Below, piece by piece: positions 20,651 to 32,730 of a stretch of 64,000 bases of DNA. This DNA comes from Sabellastarte sp. h YS-2021 (lineage: Eukaryota; Annelida; Polychaeta; Sabellida; Sabellidae), in assembly GCA_964017235.1 (NCBI GenBank), contig OZ024927.1, positions 52,519,293-52,583,292 of the forward strand, in the 5' to 3' direction. The stretch's first letter is position 1. The number at the start of each line of letters is the position of its first letter. The translations under genes were made by a program, and so were the position numbers. The notes beneath the pieces were generated by a model, which was not told where the DNA came from, did no database searches, and saw nothing but the letters and a program-made list of their open reading frames with translations.

Positions 20651-22711
20651 TTGTGACATGTTTTTTTAAACATTTTGAATCAGTTGTTGAGTTTCAAAAA
20701 TGGTTTTAATTATGTACCATATGTATCCCACCCAAATACAAATTTTGAACTCATTAAGCATAATGGATACGACTACAATACAAAATGTGTTGAATCACAA
20801 ATTAGCCCAAACGAGGCAAATTTTTGCACTTGAATGTAACTCATGAGGCCAGAACAGAACAGCGCAATCTATGTATTACCTTTTTCTGAAGAATTAAAGA
20901 ACTGAGTAAGAAAATGAATTGTTATCTCCCAGCAGGTGTTATTTCTTAGTGTGACACCTACACATGTTTGTTTCACAACAGGACAGGTTGTTTTAGAACA
21001 CCCACTGCTGTAATGCTATACAATAAAACAATGATAACAGAATCTATGTCTAATGTACACTAACTCCACTTTTGTCTCCGGCCATAATATAAAAGACAAT
21101 GTCTATAGACTCACCAGAGCCGCCTGTAGCCTGTAGTTGTGGGCTTTCCTCCTATTTGAGTGTCTTCCCACTGAATAACTACTTTGTCCTTGACTTTGCT
21201 TGTACCACGAGTTGATACTCCACAGTAAGATATTGGCAGCATCCTGTTGCTTCTGTTCACTTGTAGTTTGTGACTTATGTGTTCTAGAGCTATTCATGTT
21301 TGGAGTCTACACATATATAAATACAGACTTTTTTTCTTTTCTCAGGAGAAAACAAATATCTACAGTAGACCTGGTAGACCTGTAGACCTATGCTGCTACC
21401 AATATTTCTTATATAAAATGTCAATAAAATGTTGTACCAATTATTAGTCTTAATATATGAATTAGGATTTTATTTTTTGTAAATGAAAAACGTAAAGCAA
21501 ACACTTCGAATACATTAACCAACTTCTCCTTGTATTTATAAAACAAGTGTGATACATTTGTATATGTTTGTACTCTTAATGTTTGCCAATAGCCTGTATC
21601 CAAAGAGTTAGTCCTTAAGCTTCTGTCCATTAAGTCATGTATAGCTCATTGTCACATCGCCTTTTTAGATTATTAACCACAACTGCCACAACTGGCATTT
21701 ATATTTTTAGATTATTAACCACAATTACCACAATTCTCATTTTTATTTTGCATTAAAATGCAAAATGATTGTTCTTGTTGTCAAACTCAGGCACTCTAAT
21801 AAGTTTTTATTTTAGAAATACTGTTCTTCAGCACTGCTGTTTACACCACTGGTAAATATCTCCTTGTCAAATGCATTCCTTGCCAGCATAACAAATCTGT
21901 AGCACATTAATCAATCCAGTGAAAGAGAGAGAGGCAATCACACACCTTGAAAGGAGTCGTGTTGTTGAGAAGTCCTAAAAGTTTCCAGACTTTTTATGGA
22001 TCTGTAACTCCCACAAAAGCATTATCAGTCAATCGAATGCACACCCACAAAAACCCCAGAGCAGTATAATTTATAAGGAATTTTGTCTTCCCTTGTTCCA
22101 CTAGCTGCTTCACAACTGAACATTCTACTGGAAGCCATACAGTGCCTTTCATCCGAGCCAAGCTGAAGTGCTTGCTTGGCCCTGATGGTAAGATTTGTAA
22201 TCTAGTATATTTCATAAAATATATTTGCCTAGAACTAAGTCAAAGATGTGAAATAACATATTTATATGTTAAGAAAGTTCTCTCAGGCTTTAACTGAAAT
22301 GCAAAATAATATTATCTGATTTAAAGGTTAAATAATCGACACATATGGCTTGTATATGCACAATCTCCACACAAATAGTCTCACCATTTAATTGCCAGAA
22401 ATGGCTGTCCCCATTTGTCAAGAGAGAATAAAGCCTAATACTATCATGACTGGCATTGTAATTTCACACAGTCTCATGATTAAAAGAATTCCCCCCTCCC
22501 CCAAATTACTAGCTATCTACCTTTAAACCGCCTCCTACAGACAGGTGAAAAGGGCTGTTGCTGATTAGAGACTGTACCTGACACACCCTTTGTTACCTTG
22601 ATTTAAGAAACTACCTTCTATCTTGGTTCTATTTATTTCCACTTTTACAGTTTATTTTCGCATTTGTCTGAAATAGTGAGAAATACAGTTACAGACAGAT
22701 TTCTTTTCCTT
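20651..22711. other. Intergenic DNA, nothing recognised
   Basis: Short open frames occur on both strands, none with a recognised domain. Confidence 0.5.
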
Positions 22712-23177
22712 ATGCCCCTTTCATACTACAGGTGGTTGTTCCGCTGCCAGGTCGCCCCATTTCGTCCGAGTTAGCCACTGATTGGACATGGTGTTTTAAC
22801 AGCCAATAACAGTCCGATGACAGTACTACAAATGTTGGTCACCGAGAGATATTATTAACCTTAACTCACCTTCTGGGAAATGACCAATACCTTAACTCAC
22901 CTTATATCGCCGTATTATACTGAACGATGACCAAATCACAACCTTATATACACTGTGGACAACACCTTTGGTTACCACAGTAAGAAACTGATACGTGCAT
23001 GCCCGAAATCATCTGCACATGCTCAGGGTATCAAAATCAGAGGCGGAAACAGTTTAAAACTTCCTTAGGCCTGGCAAGGTAATAGACGGTTTACCATTGA
23101 CTAGCAAGGTCGTCTATGGACACTTCCCCCAAACGCAGGTTACCACGGGTTATCAGCCTATAGTGTGAAAGAGGTAT
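22712..23177. mobile_element. Harbinger-type MITE, copy 1
   Basis: The ends TGCCCCTTTCATACTACAGG (from 22713) and, reverse complemented, TACCTCTTTCACACTATAGG (to 23176) form 20-bp inverted repeats. The interior matches the element at 25904-26383 throughout (TTGGTCACCG, CACAACCTTAT, GCATGCTCA, TGGACATC-type words). The flanks are TTA on the left and TAA on the right, so any target duplication is imperfect here. Non-coding. Confidence 0.8.
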
Positions 23178-23352
23178 AATCCTTGGCATCACTCACTATG
23201 TTTTGATTTTATTTTCGTATTTGTCGGAATATAGATATAGAGAGATTCTTTTCCTTACCTCTGGCATCATTCACTATGTTTTGATTTAGTTTTAAATGGT
23301 TTGCAGCACATTGTATCAGTTATATCATAACGTGTACTTTTACACAGAGAGT

Positions 23353-23590
23353 AGGGGCCACGGTAGCCCAGTGGTAACACATTCGCCTTCCAACTCTGAG
23401 GTCGGTAGTTCAATCCCCAGACCTTATGTAGGGTTGGTAGTTTCTTACCAGTGGTGGGCAGTTTACAGTACAGAACCTTGACCAACTGTATGTACTGGTT
23501 TCCTATGCCCACAAATGTACACGCCGTGATATGACCTGTAAGGCGTTGAAAGCAGAGTAATACTCGCAAATAATAAGATACAGGAAGAGT
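23353..23590 (+). mobile_element. tRNA-derived SINE, copy 1
   Basis: A-box TAGCCCAGTGG at 23364-23374 and B-box AGTTCAATCCC at 23407-23417 are followed by a conserved body with TTTACAGTACAGAACCTTGAC and ending in an A-rich tail. The body is shared with the copies at 24074 (+) and 35668 (-). Confidence 0.85.
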
Positions 23591-23624
23591 ACACCAACAC
23601 ATACTAGAAGGTCAAGATTCTACA

Positions 23625-23752
23625 CTGTATACTGTTGGGCATCGGTAAGCAACTACCAACTTTCCCACATTAAGTCAGTCTTGGGTTTGAGCCACCAACC
23701 TCAGAGGTAGGAGGGTGAATGTTTTACCCACTAGATCACAGAGACCTCCCTG
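23625..23752 (-). mobile_element. tRNA-derived SINE fragment, inverted
   Basis: Minus-strand A-box TGATCTAGTGG (23728-23738) and B-box-like GGCTCAAACCC (23682-23692). The piece with AAGCAACTACCAACTTTCCC matches the body of the neighbouring SINEs. It is truncated before the tail and lies tail-to-tail with the plus-strand copy just to the left. Confidence 0.7.
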
Positions 23753-24073
23753 TCATTGACTATGGATAACTGGTGTGGTTTTTTTTGTTGTTTTTTTTTG
23801 CTGACAGCTTTTTTTTGCATTTTTGTAAATTATAGGCTAGTTATAAAACAAAATATTAAAAGTAAAACATCTCTCATTAGAGATATATACAATAATAAAT
23901 CACTTATGAAGATGAACAATATAATGCTTTTTCTACATACTTTTTATGTATATGTTATTCGGGAAGTTTTCTTATTTTATTCAAACTTTGGTACACTGTC
24001 CGGAATACATTAGCCAGAGTTTAGTTGTATTTTCATGTATTGGGTACATTAAACAATTTGAAATAACAATACA
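23753..24073. other. AT-rich DNA between SINEs
   Basis: Poly-T runs and short hydrophobic frames only; nothing recognised. Confidence 0.5.
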
Positions 24074-24300
24074 AGGGAGCCATGGTGGCAGAGTGGTAAC
24101 ACTCTCGCCTCCCACCTCTGAGATCAGGGTTCGGTTCCCGGCCTGACCTCAAGCGGGAAAGCTGGTAGTTGCTTGTCATTGTTCGCTGGTTTACAGTGCA
24201 GAACCTTGACAATCTGTATAGGCTGGTTTCCTCTTCCCTTCTAACTACCCGTTTCAATACAAAGGTACTGGGAGTTACGTAAAACACTAAATAAATAAAT
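24074..24300 (+). mobile_element. tRNA-derived SINE, copy 2
   Basis: A-box TGGCAGAGTGG at 24086-24096, B-box GGTTCGGTTCC at 24128-24138, shared body TTTACAGTGCAGAACCTTGAC, and a tail of AAATAAATAAAT. The head is the best preserved of the family in this window. Confidence 0.9.
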
Positions 24301-24790
24301 GTGCAGTAATGCTAAAGTCATATTACTGTTTCATTTAAATATCAAATGCTTCAATTTCAGTGTGTGAATTTGCACCTTCCAAGATTAACCCAATATTGCA
24401 TGCCAGAAACAGGTGTTGTGTGGACAATCTGAAGACGTCTGTTGCTGTGTCACACCAAGTCACCCTGGTGACCAACAGGTGAATGGGCATACTGTAAATG
24501 CATACTTTCTTTGTAGTAGGAAATTGGTGTCGTGTGTTTTATAATGATACCTTTTGGATTAATTTGCTTTCTTTGCAAGGCATTGATTTGTACTTCTTTG
24601 TAATGGTGGCAATTAGGCACATAGAAAAGGCATATGTGGAAAGATAGCTTTTTGTTCTTGCTATTGTATAGATTGTAGATTAAAATGCCTTATATGTACC
24701 AAAAATGTTTCCCTTTCTTCACACTTCAATGCGTCATAAAACCCAACCCTATTCAACCATTTTGGAGTAATTTTACACCACCCTACATCT
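24301..24790. other. Intergenic DNA, nothing recognised
   Basis: No supported feature was found here. Confidence 0.5.
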
Positions 24791-25505
24791 GGGGCTGATT
24801 TCATGAAAAGGCTTGACCCTGGTCTCAGACTATACACTGAGACTTTTGGCTCAACTAATTGACACTCTTTGGCTGAGTCCCACAGATTTAGACTCAAGTA
24901 ACCTCACAGAGAGATTCAACTTAAGATTTGGTAGAATCATGGGCTCAACCTTAAGCCACCCAAAAAGGTGGCTCAAGTTTTGAACCCAGTATCTCAAGCC
25001 TTGTTTATTGCATTAAAGCAGGATTTGAAATATTAAAATCATATAGAAAATACTTGTCATAATTTACAAAGTATATGCTCTGAATCTGTAGCTTTAGTGC
25101 AAGCACAGAGTGCACTGTTATAGCAATGAAAATCTACAAATTTGACATACTTTCTCAGGTATTCTTATATCACAAGTGTCATTGAGAGACTCAAATCCTG
25201 ACTATATCACCTCCTACGGTAATTTTCGGTATAATCTTATAAAACAATTTCTGTATTAATCCCCATGGTTATGTGTACATTTGTAAACCATGTATTTTCA
25301 AAAGTATAGGTATTGAAAATAAACTAAATTGACAGAATTTTGGGAATTGAAAGTTAAGACTTTAAGCTTTGACCAGTCTCATCTGAGTCAGCTTTTGAGA
25401 ACACTAATTTGACCCTAAACCTTAGCTGAGACCTAAAGCTCAAATTTTAGCCAGGGGTTTAGCCTGACACTGGGCTAAGTCTTAAACCTTTCATTAAATG
25501 GACCC
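24791..25505. mobile_element. MITE-like element with GGGxC...TTTxATGAAA inverted termini
   Basis: The left end GGGGCTGATTTCATGAAAAG and the right end (complement of 25481-25505, GGGTCCATTTAATGAAAG) form imperfect inverted repeats. The inside carries repeated words such as TGAGACTTTTGGCTCAA and GACTCAAG. The same words, inverted, occur beside the minisatellite near 40.4 kb. Non-coding; no clear target duplication. Confidence 0.6.
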
Positions 25506-25903
25506 TTTTTGCTAGTTTGGATTAATACCAATTACCAATTTAGATGATGTAGAATTGTTGTCTCAGGAATCTTTTGGACTTGTGCATAGCTATATCTGGG
25601 AAAAAAATATGATTTGTAAATAACTTCCCATAACAATCTATTTTAGGGGGAAATACCCAATGGCAATGGCTCGATTGCCAAATCCTTTCGGGTGAAGGCT
25701 ATTTGGCATTCACAATACTGTTTCTATCTTAAAATCTGCAAACACATTTGGTCCTAACTTTCTGTAATACCCTGTTAGGAAAAGGTGTCCTATTTTAAAG
25801 TTAATTTCAACCAGTCTTTCCTGAATTGCTCCCAAACTGTGGAATAATGTATTTCTAGATGTTTATAATGTATCATTACTATTTTGTCATTTTGCAGTAT
25901 GCC
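25506..25903. other. Intergenic DNA, nothing recognised
   Basis: No supported feature was found here. Confidence 0.5.
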
Positions 25904-26383
25904 TAATACCCCATTCACACTACAGGCCATACGTCCTGCAGTGAGAAGTTTTTCGTGGTGGTGGAACTGCCTCCAGGTCACCCCATTTTGTCCAAGTTGT
26001 TAAAACTACAGATGGACAGCTACTGATTGGACACAGTTTTATAATGGTAAATAACAGTAGAATGACAATACTAAAAACATTGGTCACCGTGATGCAACCT
26101 TAATTCATCATTACTAATGCCTTAACTTACCTTATGTCGCCGTATTACATGAAAAGACAACTGAATCACAACCTTATGTACACCATGGACCACAGGTCTG
26201 TGCATGCTCATGGTACCGAAATTGAAACTTTTGGAAACAACCGTTGGACTCTCAAGGTAATGGACGGTTCGCCACTGCCTTGCAAGGTCGCATATGGACA
26301 TCAGATGGCAATCAAAGGCAGGGACGTTTCACCAAATGCGGGTTACAGCGAGCGATACCACCTGTAATGTGAATGGGGTATAA
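25904..26383. mobile_element. Harbinger-type MITE, copy 2, TAA target duplication
   Basis: The inverted ends TACCCCATTCACACTACAGG (25907-25926) and the complement of 26361-26380 differ at one base. They are flanked on both sides by TAA (25904-25906 and 26381-26383), the TWA duplication typical of PIF/Harbinger elements. The interior is homologous to copy 1 at 22712-23177. An open frame at 26134-26367 is inside the MITE and is not considered a gene. Confidence 0.85.
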
Positions 26384-28434
26384 TACTTACACATCTCAGA
26401 TAGCTTCACCAGATCTGTATCCATATCTGAGCACTTAATCCTTTAAAAGAAGCAAAAGTTAAGTTCTAGACAATGGAGTTTACCATTCAAAGAGAACAGT
26501 GGTATGTGTCTTTTGATGTGAAGCTTTTTGAAAACTTCTGTGGAATGTTGTTTATGTTGACTGGCTGTTTGAAAGTGACTCAGGACTCAGGACAGATTTT
26601 CAAATAACTGGAAACTTACAGTTTTCCCATAATGATGAATAATTGAACCTGGAGTCATATACTACTTACTAAATTAATATTCAAACTTTAAATATTACTA
26701 CAATATAATTATAGACCCAATAATACTAATGTGGTTTTTTTTTCGCGATTGCTAAAATTTTGAATTAAAAAAATACATTTTTATCATCTAGTACAATTTG
26801 AAAATGGACTGGCAGGAAGTCCAATTTCGGTTTCTACCAAGCTAAATTTGGAATTGGACTTTCTTTTGGTTTTAACTTCAATCGGACATATACACCCAAC
26901 CGTAAGTATTTAAGCAGCAGAGTTGGCTGCTTGGTATGGACATATTATTTTCAATATGTAATGTGCAAGTATGAACATTTTATCAGTAAGATATGTGGAC
27001 AAATTGTTGAGCAAATAGTAGAAGTGGTATGTTGTAACATAATAAGTGATGGTTACGTAGGGCTGTAACAATCTCTTCACTTTTAGGTATTCATTTTAGA
27101 CAATTTTTGCTGCAAATTCACAATCAGTAAACTAAGTGAAGCAAATGAATTCTTATAAACCCTCTGCTTTTACACCCTGTGGTTTTGCTTCTGGACAAAA
27201 TGTCTCCTTATTTGCACATTTGAGAGAAGATTTTGAAAGCCAGACTTCCGCTGAAACCAGAACTTTGTATTGATGCCGAGAATACTAGACAAAAAATAAT
27301 GCTTTCTTCTAAGTGAAAGCCCTAATCTGAAATCCCTCATATGATAGAAATACTATTCTCTCTGAAACTTGCTATAGCACAAACAAACATGTATTTTTAT
27401 AGCTTGAAAACAAATTATAAATGACTATCAATATTTGTAAAAGCTAAAAATAAATATATGTACTTATTTTAAAATGGGAATGGAAGATTAACCTCTCAGT
27501 AAACCTGGACACCAGAGAATTGTTCTCGGTAAGCTCAGCATAACAACTCTTTTGCCCCTTTTCAGTACGGAGGTGTGTTTATATTAAACAACATTCCCAA
27601 GCTGTAATAGGATTTAGTTTCTTCCTGAATTGTTTTCTATGGCATAGTTAAACACTTACTTTCTATTGTATTTTTAGTGTTAGGTGTTTTTGTGAATCCT
27701 CTATTAGTTTTGTACAGGAAATGAAATCAACCATGTGTAGAGAAACCACTTAACCACTTACCATGAATTTCTTGTGGGAGTTAATTTTTAAGTAAACCCA
27801 ATCTATGTTAAGGAACTTCTTAATTGCAATAAAATTTGTTTATTTATAAGTTAAAATTATTCACATAGCTACTAACAGAATGAACAGAAACTCAAAATAT
27901 TACGAGCTTCACAAATGTCTCTGTATTACAATACTGAGCAAAAATATCTTCCAGAAAAGATGCTGGTCAAAGTTTGGATGTCCTCTTCCACAGTTTATGT
28001 GAGTGTTCCACATTCACGACTGATCTTTTCACAGACGGCCTAAACTGGGGATGCCATCAGTTGGAGCTACACCATGGCGGATCAGATAAAAGGTCATAGG
28101 TTACTGAAGTTGGTAAATGGTTACAGTGAGGATAAGCTTGAGGAATTTTATTTACAAGTTAGTATCATCACATACAGATTATACTAAAATAAGGTATTTA
28201 AAAATTTTAGAATGTAAAAGAGAATTTTTTTAAAACCACCAGTACAATAACACATATTACAGATAGAAAAAAACAGTATATTATGAACATTATCAATGAA
28301 CACAAGCAAATCACAGTCAACATGTTATGTTTACATGTTCGTTCGTCTGCCTTCGGTAAGACTGTCAAATTTAGGCAAAGTCAAGCATGACAACGAAAAG
28401 TCAAATTCTGTTCAAAAGTAACAAGCCTGAAGGA
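26384..28434. other. Intergenic DNA, nothing recognised
   Basis: No coding region or clear repeat recognised in 2 kb. Confidence 0.5.
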
Positions 28435-28803
28435 GGAGCCAGGGTCCGCCTGGTCCAGCATACTCCACAATACTACAAAGACTTATATCAATCTCCACTG
28501 GGGAGAACTCCCTCATGCTGGGACAAACACAAGGGGTCCGGGCCTAAGTGGGATACTGTAACAGGATTACATCCTAAGAACACCTTAAGGGACCGGCTTA
28601 AGGGGACATCAAAAGTCATTGGATCCGAAATTATCCCTCTAAACGGATCAAATTAGAGGTCGAAAGGTCAAATTGGTCCAAAGGGTCAAAATTGAGAGGG
28701 GGAAGCAGGGTCAGCCTGGCCCAACCTAAGCCCAATAACTCTTAGGTCTTTATCAATCCCCTGAGGGTGAACTCCCTCGGGTGGCCAACCCAAGGGGTTA
28801 GGA
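28435..28803 (+). repeat. Two diverged ~105-bp direct repeats (GC-richer)
   Basis: Segments 28435-28543 and 28701-28803 share GGAGCCAGGGTCNGCCTGG, ATCAATCNCC, GAACTCCCTC and CACAAGGGG/CCCAAGGGG in the same order, about three-quarters identical by eye. Each has short self-complementary pieces (CTCCACTGGGGAG). They stand out as GC-richer than the surroundings. Origin unknown. Confidence 0.7.
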
Positions 28804-30214
28804 CAACAGAAAGTAGGCATAAGATGACCATATATCATCTAAACAGCAGGGATGATCTTTGCTGATAAAGAAGCCCACTGGGCGACAAAATATTTTCCAA
28901 TGTACCAGGGCAGTGCTGGTGGGCAAAACCTGTTTCCCCATTGACTTTCAAAACAAATATGGCAGGAGGTTAGTTCAGTTGTGGAAAGTGGGGTGTGTCC
29001 ACTACTTCTATTGGTCAGCTCTAGTAAATAAAATAACTATGATACGGTAAAGAATAAGTAGGAGACTAGTTTAAGGTCCCCTCCAACTGCAGTAGCAGGG
29101 GATGACATGACTGGCCCCGTTTAAAGGCTGGGAAAATAGGCAAACTACATGATTGTCAAAAAGGAGATAGATTATTAAGAGTCATTAACTAAATCAAAGA
29201 TAGGTTATTTAGAGCAAATTTTCAATCTGGACAACTGTTTACCTACTCATATACAACAATCCCAAAGTGAGAATAAGTCTTTAAAATAATAAACAGTTCT
29301 TTGAAAAAGCAAAATTCTTTTGACAAAGCAAACTTCTTCATGTAAAGCAAAGAATAGACAAATAATGCTTTGTCAATACGGCCCACAGATTGTATTTCCC
29401 TGAACATTTATAATACTTTTATCATATTTAAATAATCAATTTATATATTACTTCTAAATCAGTTTATATTTACACAAGTTAATAATCACCAATAAACCTC
29501 ATAACATATAACAGTAAGAATGCTTCCAGAAATAAATAAAACTCTTTCTTGTCTTCAACTTTTGCCACTTTGACTCTGAAATATGTTTTCCACATAACTA
29601 TATATATATGTTCCTAATTTTCATTGGCACAATTAACACAGTTTTGGGACTTTAAGGTAATTTTAGTTCCCTCCTTTTTGACAATAAATTGATAGCGTCT
29701 GCGATATCTCCTGAAATCAAACTAACCAATAGCTTTCATTGACAGCTTTCTCTTGCCCATTGAAATGATCTTCACAATGAACACAATGAGACCTTAAAAC
29801 ACCCGCACTTAACCTTCCATCTGATAAACAGCACTTGTATACCAAGCAAGGTCAGAATGGTCCTCCAAAAGTCAATTGCAAAAGAAACATGTTTGTCTCA
29901 TAAAAGAGAGTTTCCTTTAGACCATGAAAAAAATCCCTGGTTGTTTCAGAAAGAAACATGGGAGAATAGCAAAGGTAGTAGCAAGGGAAGTTTGAAAGAA
30001 GTGCCTAGGGTAAATGCTTTAGCATTAATCAGGTATTTGTTCTATTTATATCCTTTTTATTACTTGTTACCCTGGGTGGATGCGTGTTTTGTTGATGCAT
30101 TAGACTATGCAAAACTTGTGTACAATTTCACATTTCAGTCACTCAGACTGGCATTAAATTGTGACACTGACCCTATGACAATGGATTGTAACTCCATCCT
30201 TATGTGTAAGGTCT
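28804..30214. other. Intergenic DNA
   Basis: An open frame at 29857-30303 (148 codons) has no recognised domain, and its 3' part overlaps SINE-like sequence, so I do not call a gene. Otherwise nothing recognised. Confidence 0.45.
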
Positions 30215-30345
30215 CTCCGAGGCTCATGCATCTAGAGGCCACTTGTTTGTCTCCTGACTTTCATGACTTGTGCACTACTTCAGTGTACTACTCATGTTTC
30301 TGATTGCTTTGCAGTTTGCATCACAATCGGTGTGCCTGGTTTAGC
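30215..30345 (+). mobile_element. Tail fragment of the 5S-headed SINE family
   Basis: The run GTGTACTACTCATGTTTCTG and GCTTTGCAGTTTGCATCAC resembles the tail downstream of the 5S-like head at 12545-12585 (CACTACTCGTGTG, GGCTTTGCAGCTCAC). The 5S head itself is not recognisable here. Confidence 0.5.
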
Positions 30346-32224
30346 CAGAAAAAGCTCTAACTCACACTGACATTCATCTGCAAAATCCCACCAAACAGGG
30401 TACTCCCAAAGATAAAAGCATACAATTCGATCTATCGGACAATGTGCAGCTATTTTAAAAAACCATGTGACTTCTGCATATCCCCTGAAAATTGCAGGAA
30501 ATTTTTAATTGATATAAGAAGTTTCAAATGTTTAAAAAGTTCCCTGAAGAAACACGAAAATCCACCACTTTATTCAATGTCCAGTTATCTAATGGCAAAT
30601 GGTCCAGTGATTGGGAGGCTTATGTTAAGAAATGAATGGCAAAACAAGTGAAATGATAAAATGAGGGTTACTAAAGGTGTCCTCGTGTGGCAAAGCTTAC
30701 CAGATATTCAGTAGAAAAGATTAAAGATTAAAATACATAAAGAGAGCTTAATTTCATCATTAAGTTTGACCTAAAACAACATGGAAATGATCTGATAGTC
30801 ATCTAAATTTTATGATTCAAAACCCATCTTCAATTTTACGATTCCAAGTGTACGGAGTGCAAACTGCCCGTAAGAATAAAAAAATGTGTTAAATAAGCAT
30901 TTGCTAATAAATTACGTCCAGTTCAAGAACATGTAAGTTTAGTTCCTATATGCCTCCAGTAAGTAATTAAAGAGATCAAGTTTAACAGGACAGCTGTGCT
31001 ATAAGGTCCAATAGTTTTCCATCAAAAATACACTTATAGCCAGAAAAAAAAACAAAGAAATCATAAAGGCTTCGTGGACACTTCAGCAAAATTGATTGAC
31101 ATATTATCGAAACTAAATGACTGAAATGAATGCCGAAGAACTTTGTCAGCACAACTAAATAGGACCAGCACACCGAAAATTGGAAAATTCTCATCAGTGA
31201 CTCTTAAGTTTCAGGTTTTAGCTAAGTATCAAATGGAGCTAAGCTTATTTGTTTGAAGACCTTGATTATTGCATTGTTTTTCACTGAAGTTTTAAACAAA
31301 AACACTTGCATTAAAACACATGGATAATGCTCTCATACAATAATCCCTCCCTCAGTTTTTGGCTTTGTAACCACAAGTGCCAAACCTTATAGACGCCCAA
31401 GGAATTAAACAGGGGTAATACAGCATACCTAGTCCCCATGTCATTATCAGTGACAATGGATTGGGGTAAGCCTTTCCAATAGTAACCAGCTACTTTTATT
31501 TAGTGCTGATTTCCCGGATTAAAAGGGTTAAATACGAGGCTAACCTGTTTTTTGTGTGTCTACTTCTGGAGTTCTAGAACACAGAGGAAAGCTGTCAGCT
31601 ATGTCCTTTTCCGGGTGCTGACTTATTCTTAAGTCTTCCAGATATGTCTTTAATATTGAATATTGCAACAGGAAAAATATATTGTATTTTGTAACATTAC
31701 AGCCTTTGTGTATGTTAAAAAAATATCAAATGTTTTGACCACGTGTTCATGGTTAATCGGGTGGGCGATAATATATTTAAGTCATGTGACATTAGTCTAA
31801 GATATCATTGGCTGACTCCATACTTCTGTTACTAGCTAGTTTTTATTGGGAAGATAATGAACCTGTTGTGAGTGTTTATAGATCTAGAAACTTCATTATC
31901 TCTCCTAAAATAGGTTATCCATAGAGAAGGTGGGTAAACAAAGAGTAAGAAAAGGAACATTGATTTCACATCTACCGGTTTTTATGTGTCTGGACTATTT
32001 TGCCACTCTCTTACATGATTTGATAGCCTGCAGTTAGCTATAAGTTTTCATGACTGTATCAAGGGATTTTAGTGTAATTGAAAAACAAATATTGAATTTA
32101 CTCCAAAGTGACAATGAACTGTCTCATCACTCTCCAGTAAATATTACATGAATATATTAAAGCTGAATTCTGTGGAACGTTGCTTCCATCACTTGAACTC
32201 TCTCCTTACACATAGTTCACACTT
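30346..32224. other. Intergenic DNA, nothing recognised
   Basis: Only short frames without recognised domains. Confidence 0.5.
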
Positions 32225-32415
32225 CTCTGTCCTACAACCAAACAGACTTGTCTACCTTTGGTTGCGGTTCAACCAAGTTTGATGTACTTTGTATATCGGT
32301 GGTATACATTCAGAGGGGTTTGCATTTGGATAAGACACCTTTGCTGTGATTCAACGAAACTTGGCATTAAATTTTGCTTTCTGGGTACTTTGCTGAAATA
32401 TTTGAAATACCTTTA
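32225..32415 (+). repeat. Dispersed repeat, copy B
   Basis: Contains AAGACACCTTTGCTGTGATT, AACTTGGCATTAAATTTTGC and TTCTGGGTACTTTGCTGAAA. The last 95 bp are closely matched by the next copy 300 bp downstream, and more loosely by 16480-16680. Confidence 0.7.
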
Positions 32416-32614
32416 GATTTTTTGTATTAGAATTCCTTCTGACATTTGACCTTGGCAGGTCGCATAGTTCTGAACAAATCCTTAATTTCTATGTTTCTTG
32501 ATGAAACATTGGTTCTCAGGTTTCACAAACAATAGGAGTAAAAATAATTTTAAAGACAATTAAAAAAAATTATGAAAGCAGCTTAATATATATATAAAAC
32601 TCATTTCTGGTGTT
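32416..32614. other. Spacer between dispersed repeat copies B and C
   Basis: Nothing recognised. Confidence 0.5.
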
Positions 32615-32730
32615 TCATTTATCTGACCATTGGGGTGCTGTGTATATGGGTAAGACACCTTTGGTGTGATTCAACAAAACTTGGTATTAAATTTTACATT
32701 CTGGATACTTTTTTGAAATGTTAGAAACAG
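32615..32730 (+). repeat. Dispersed repeat, copy C
   Basis: Matches copy B over AAGACACCTTTGGTGTGATT, AACTTGGTATTAAATTTTAC and TTCTGGATACTTTTTTGAAA. Short and non-coding. Confidence 0.7.

Noticed and set aside
23353-24300. True tRNA genes
   Set aside because: A and B boxes are present but no foldable cloverleaf or 3' terminator; shared bodies and tails show they are SINEs.
26134-26367. Open frame at 26.1 kb as a gene
   Set aside because: It lies entirely inside a MITE with clear TIRs and a TAA duplication.
29857-30303. 148-codon open frame as a gene
   Set aside because: No recognised domain, no homologous pair in the window, and its 3' end overlaps SINE-like sequence.
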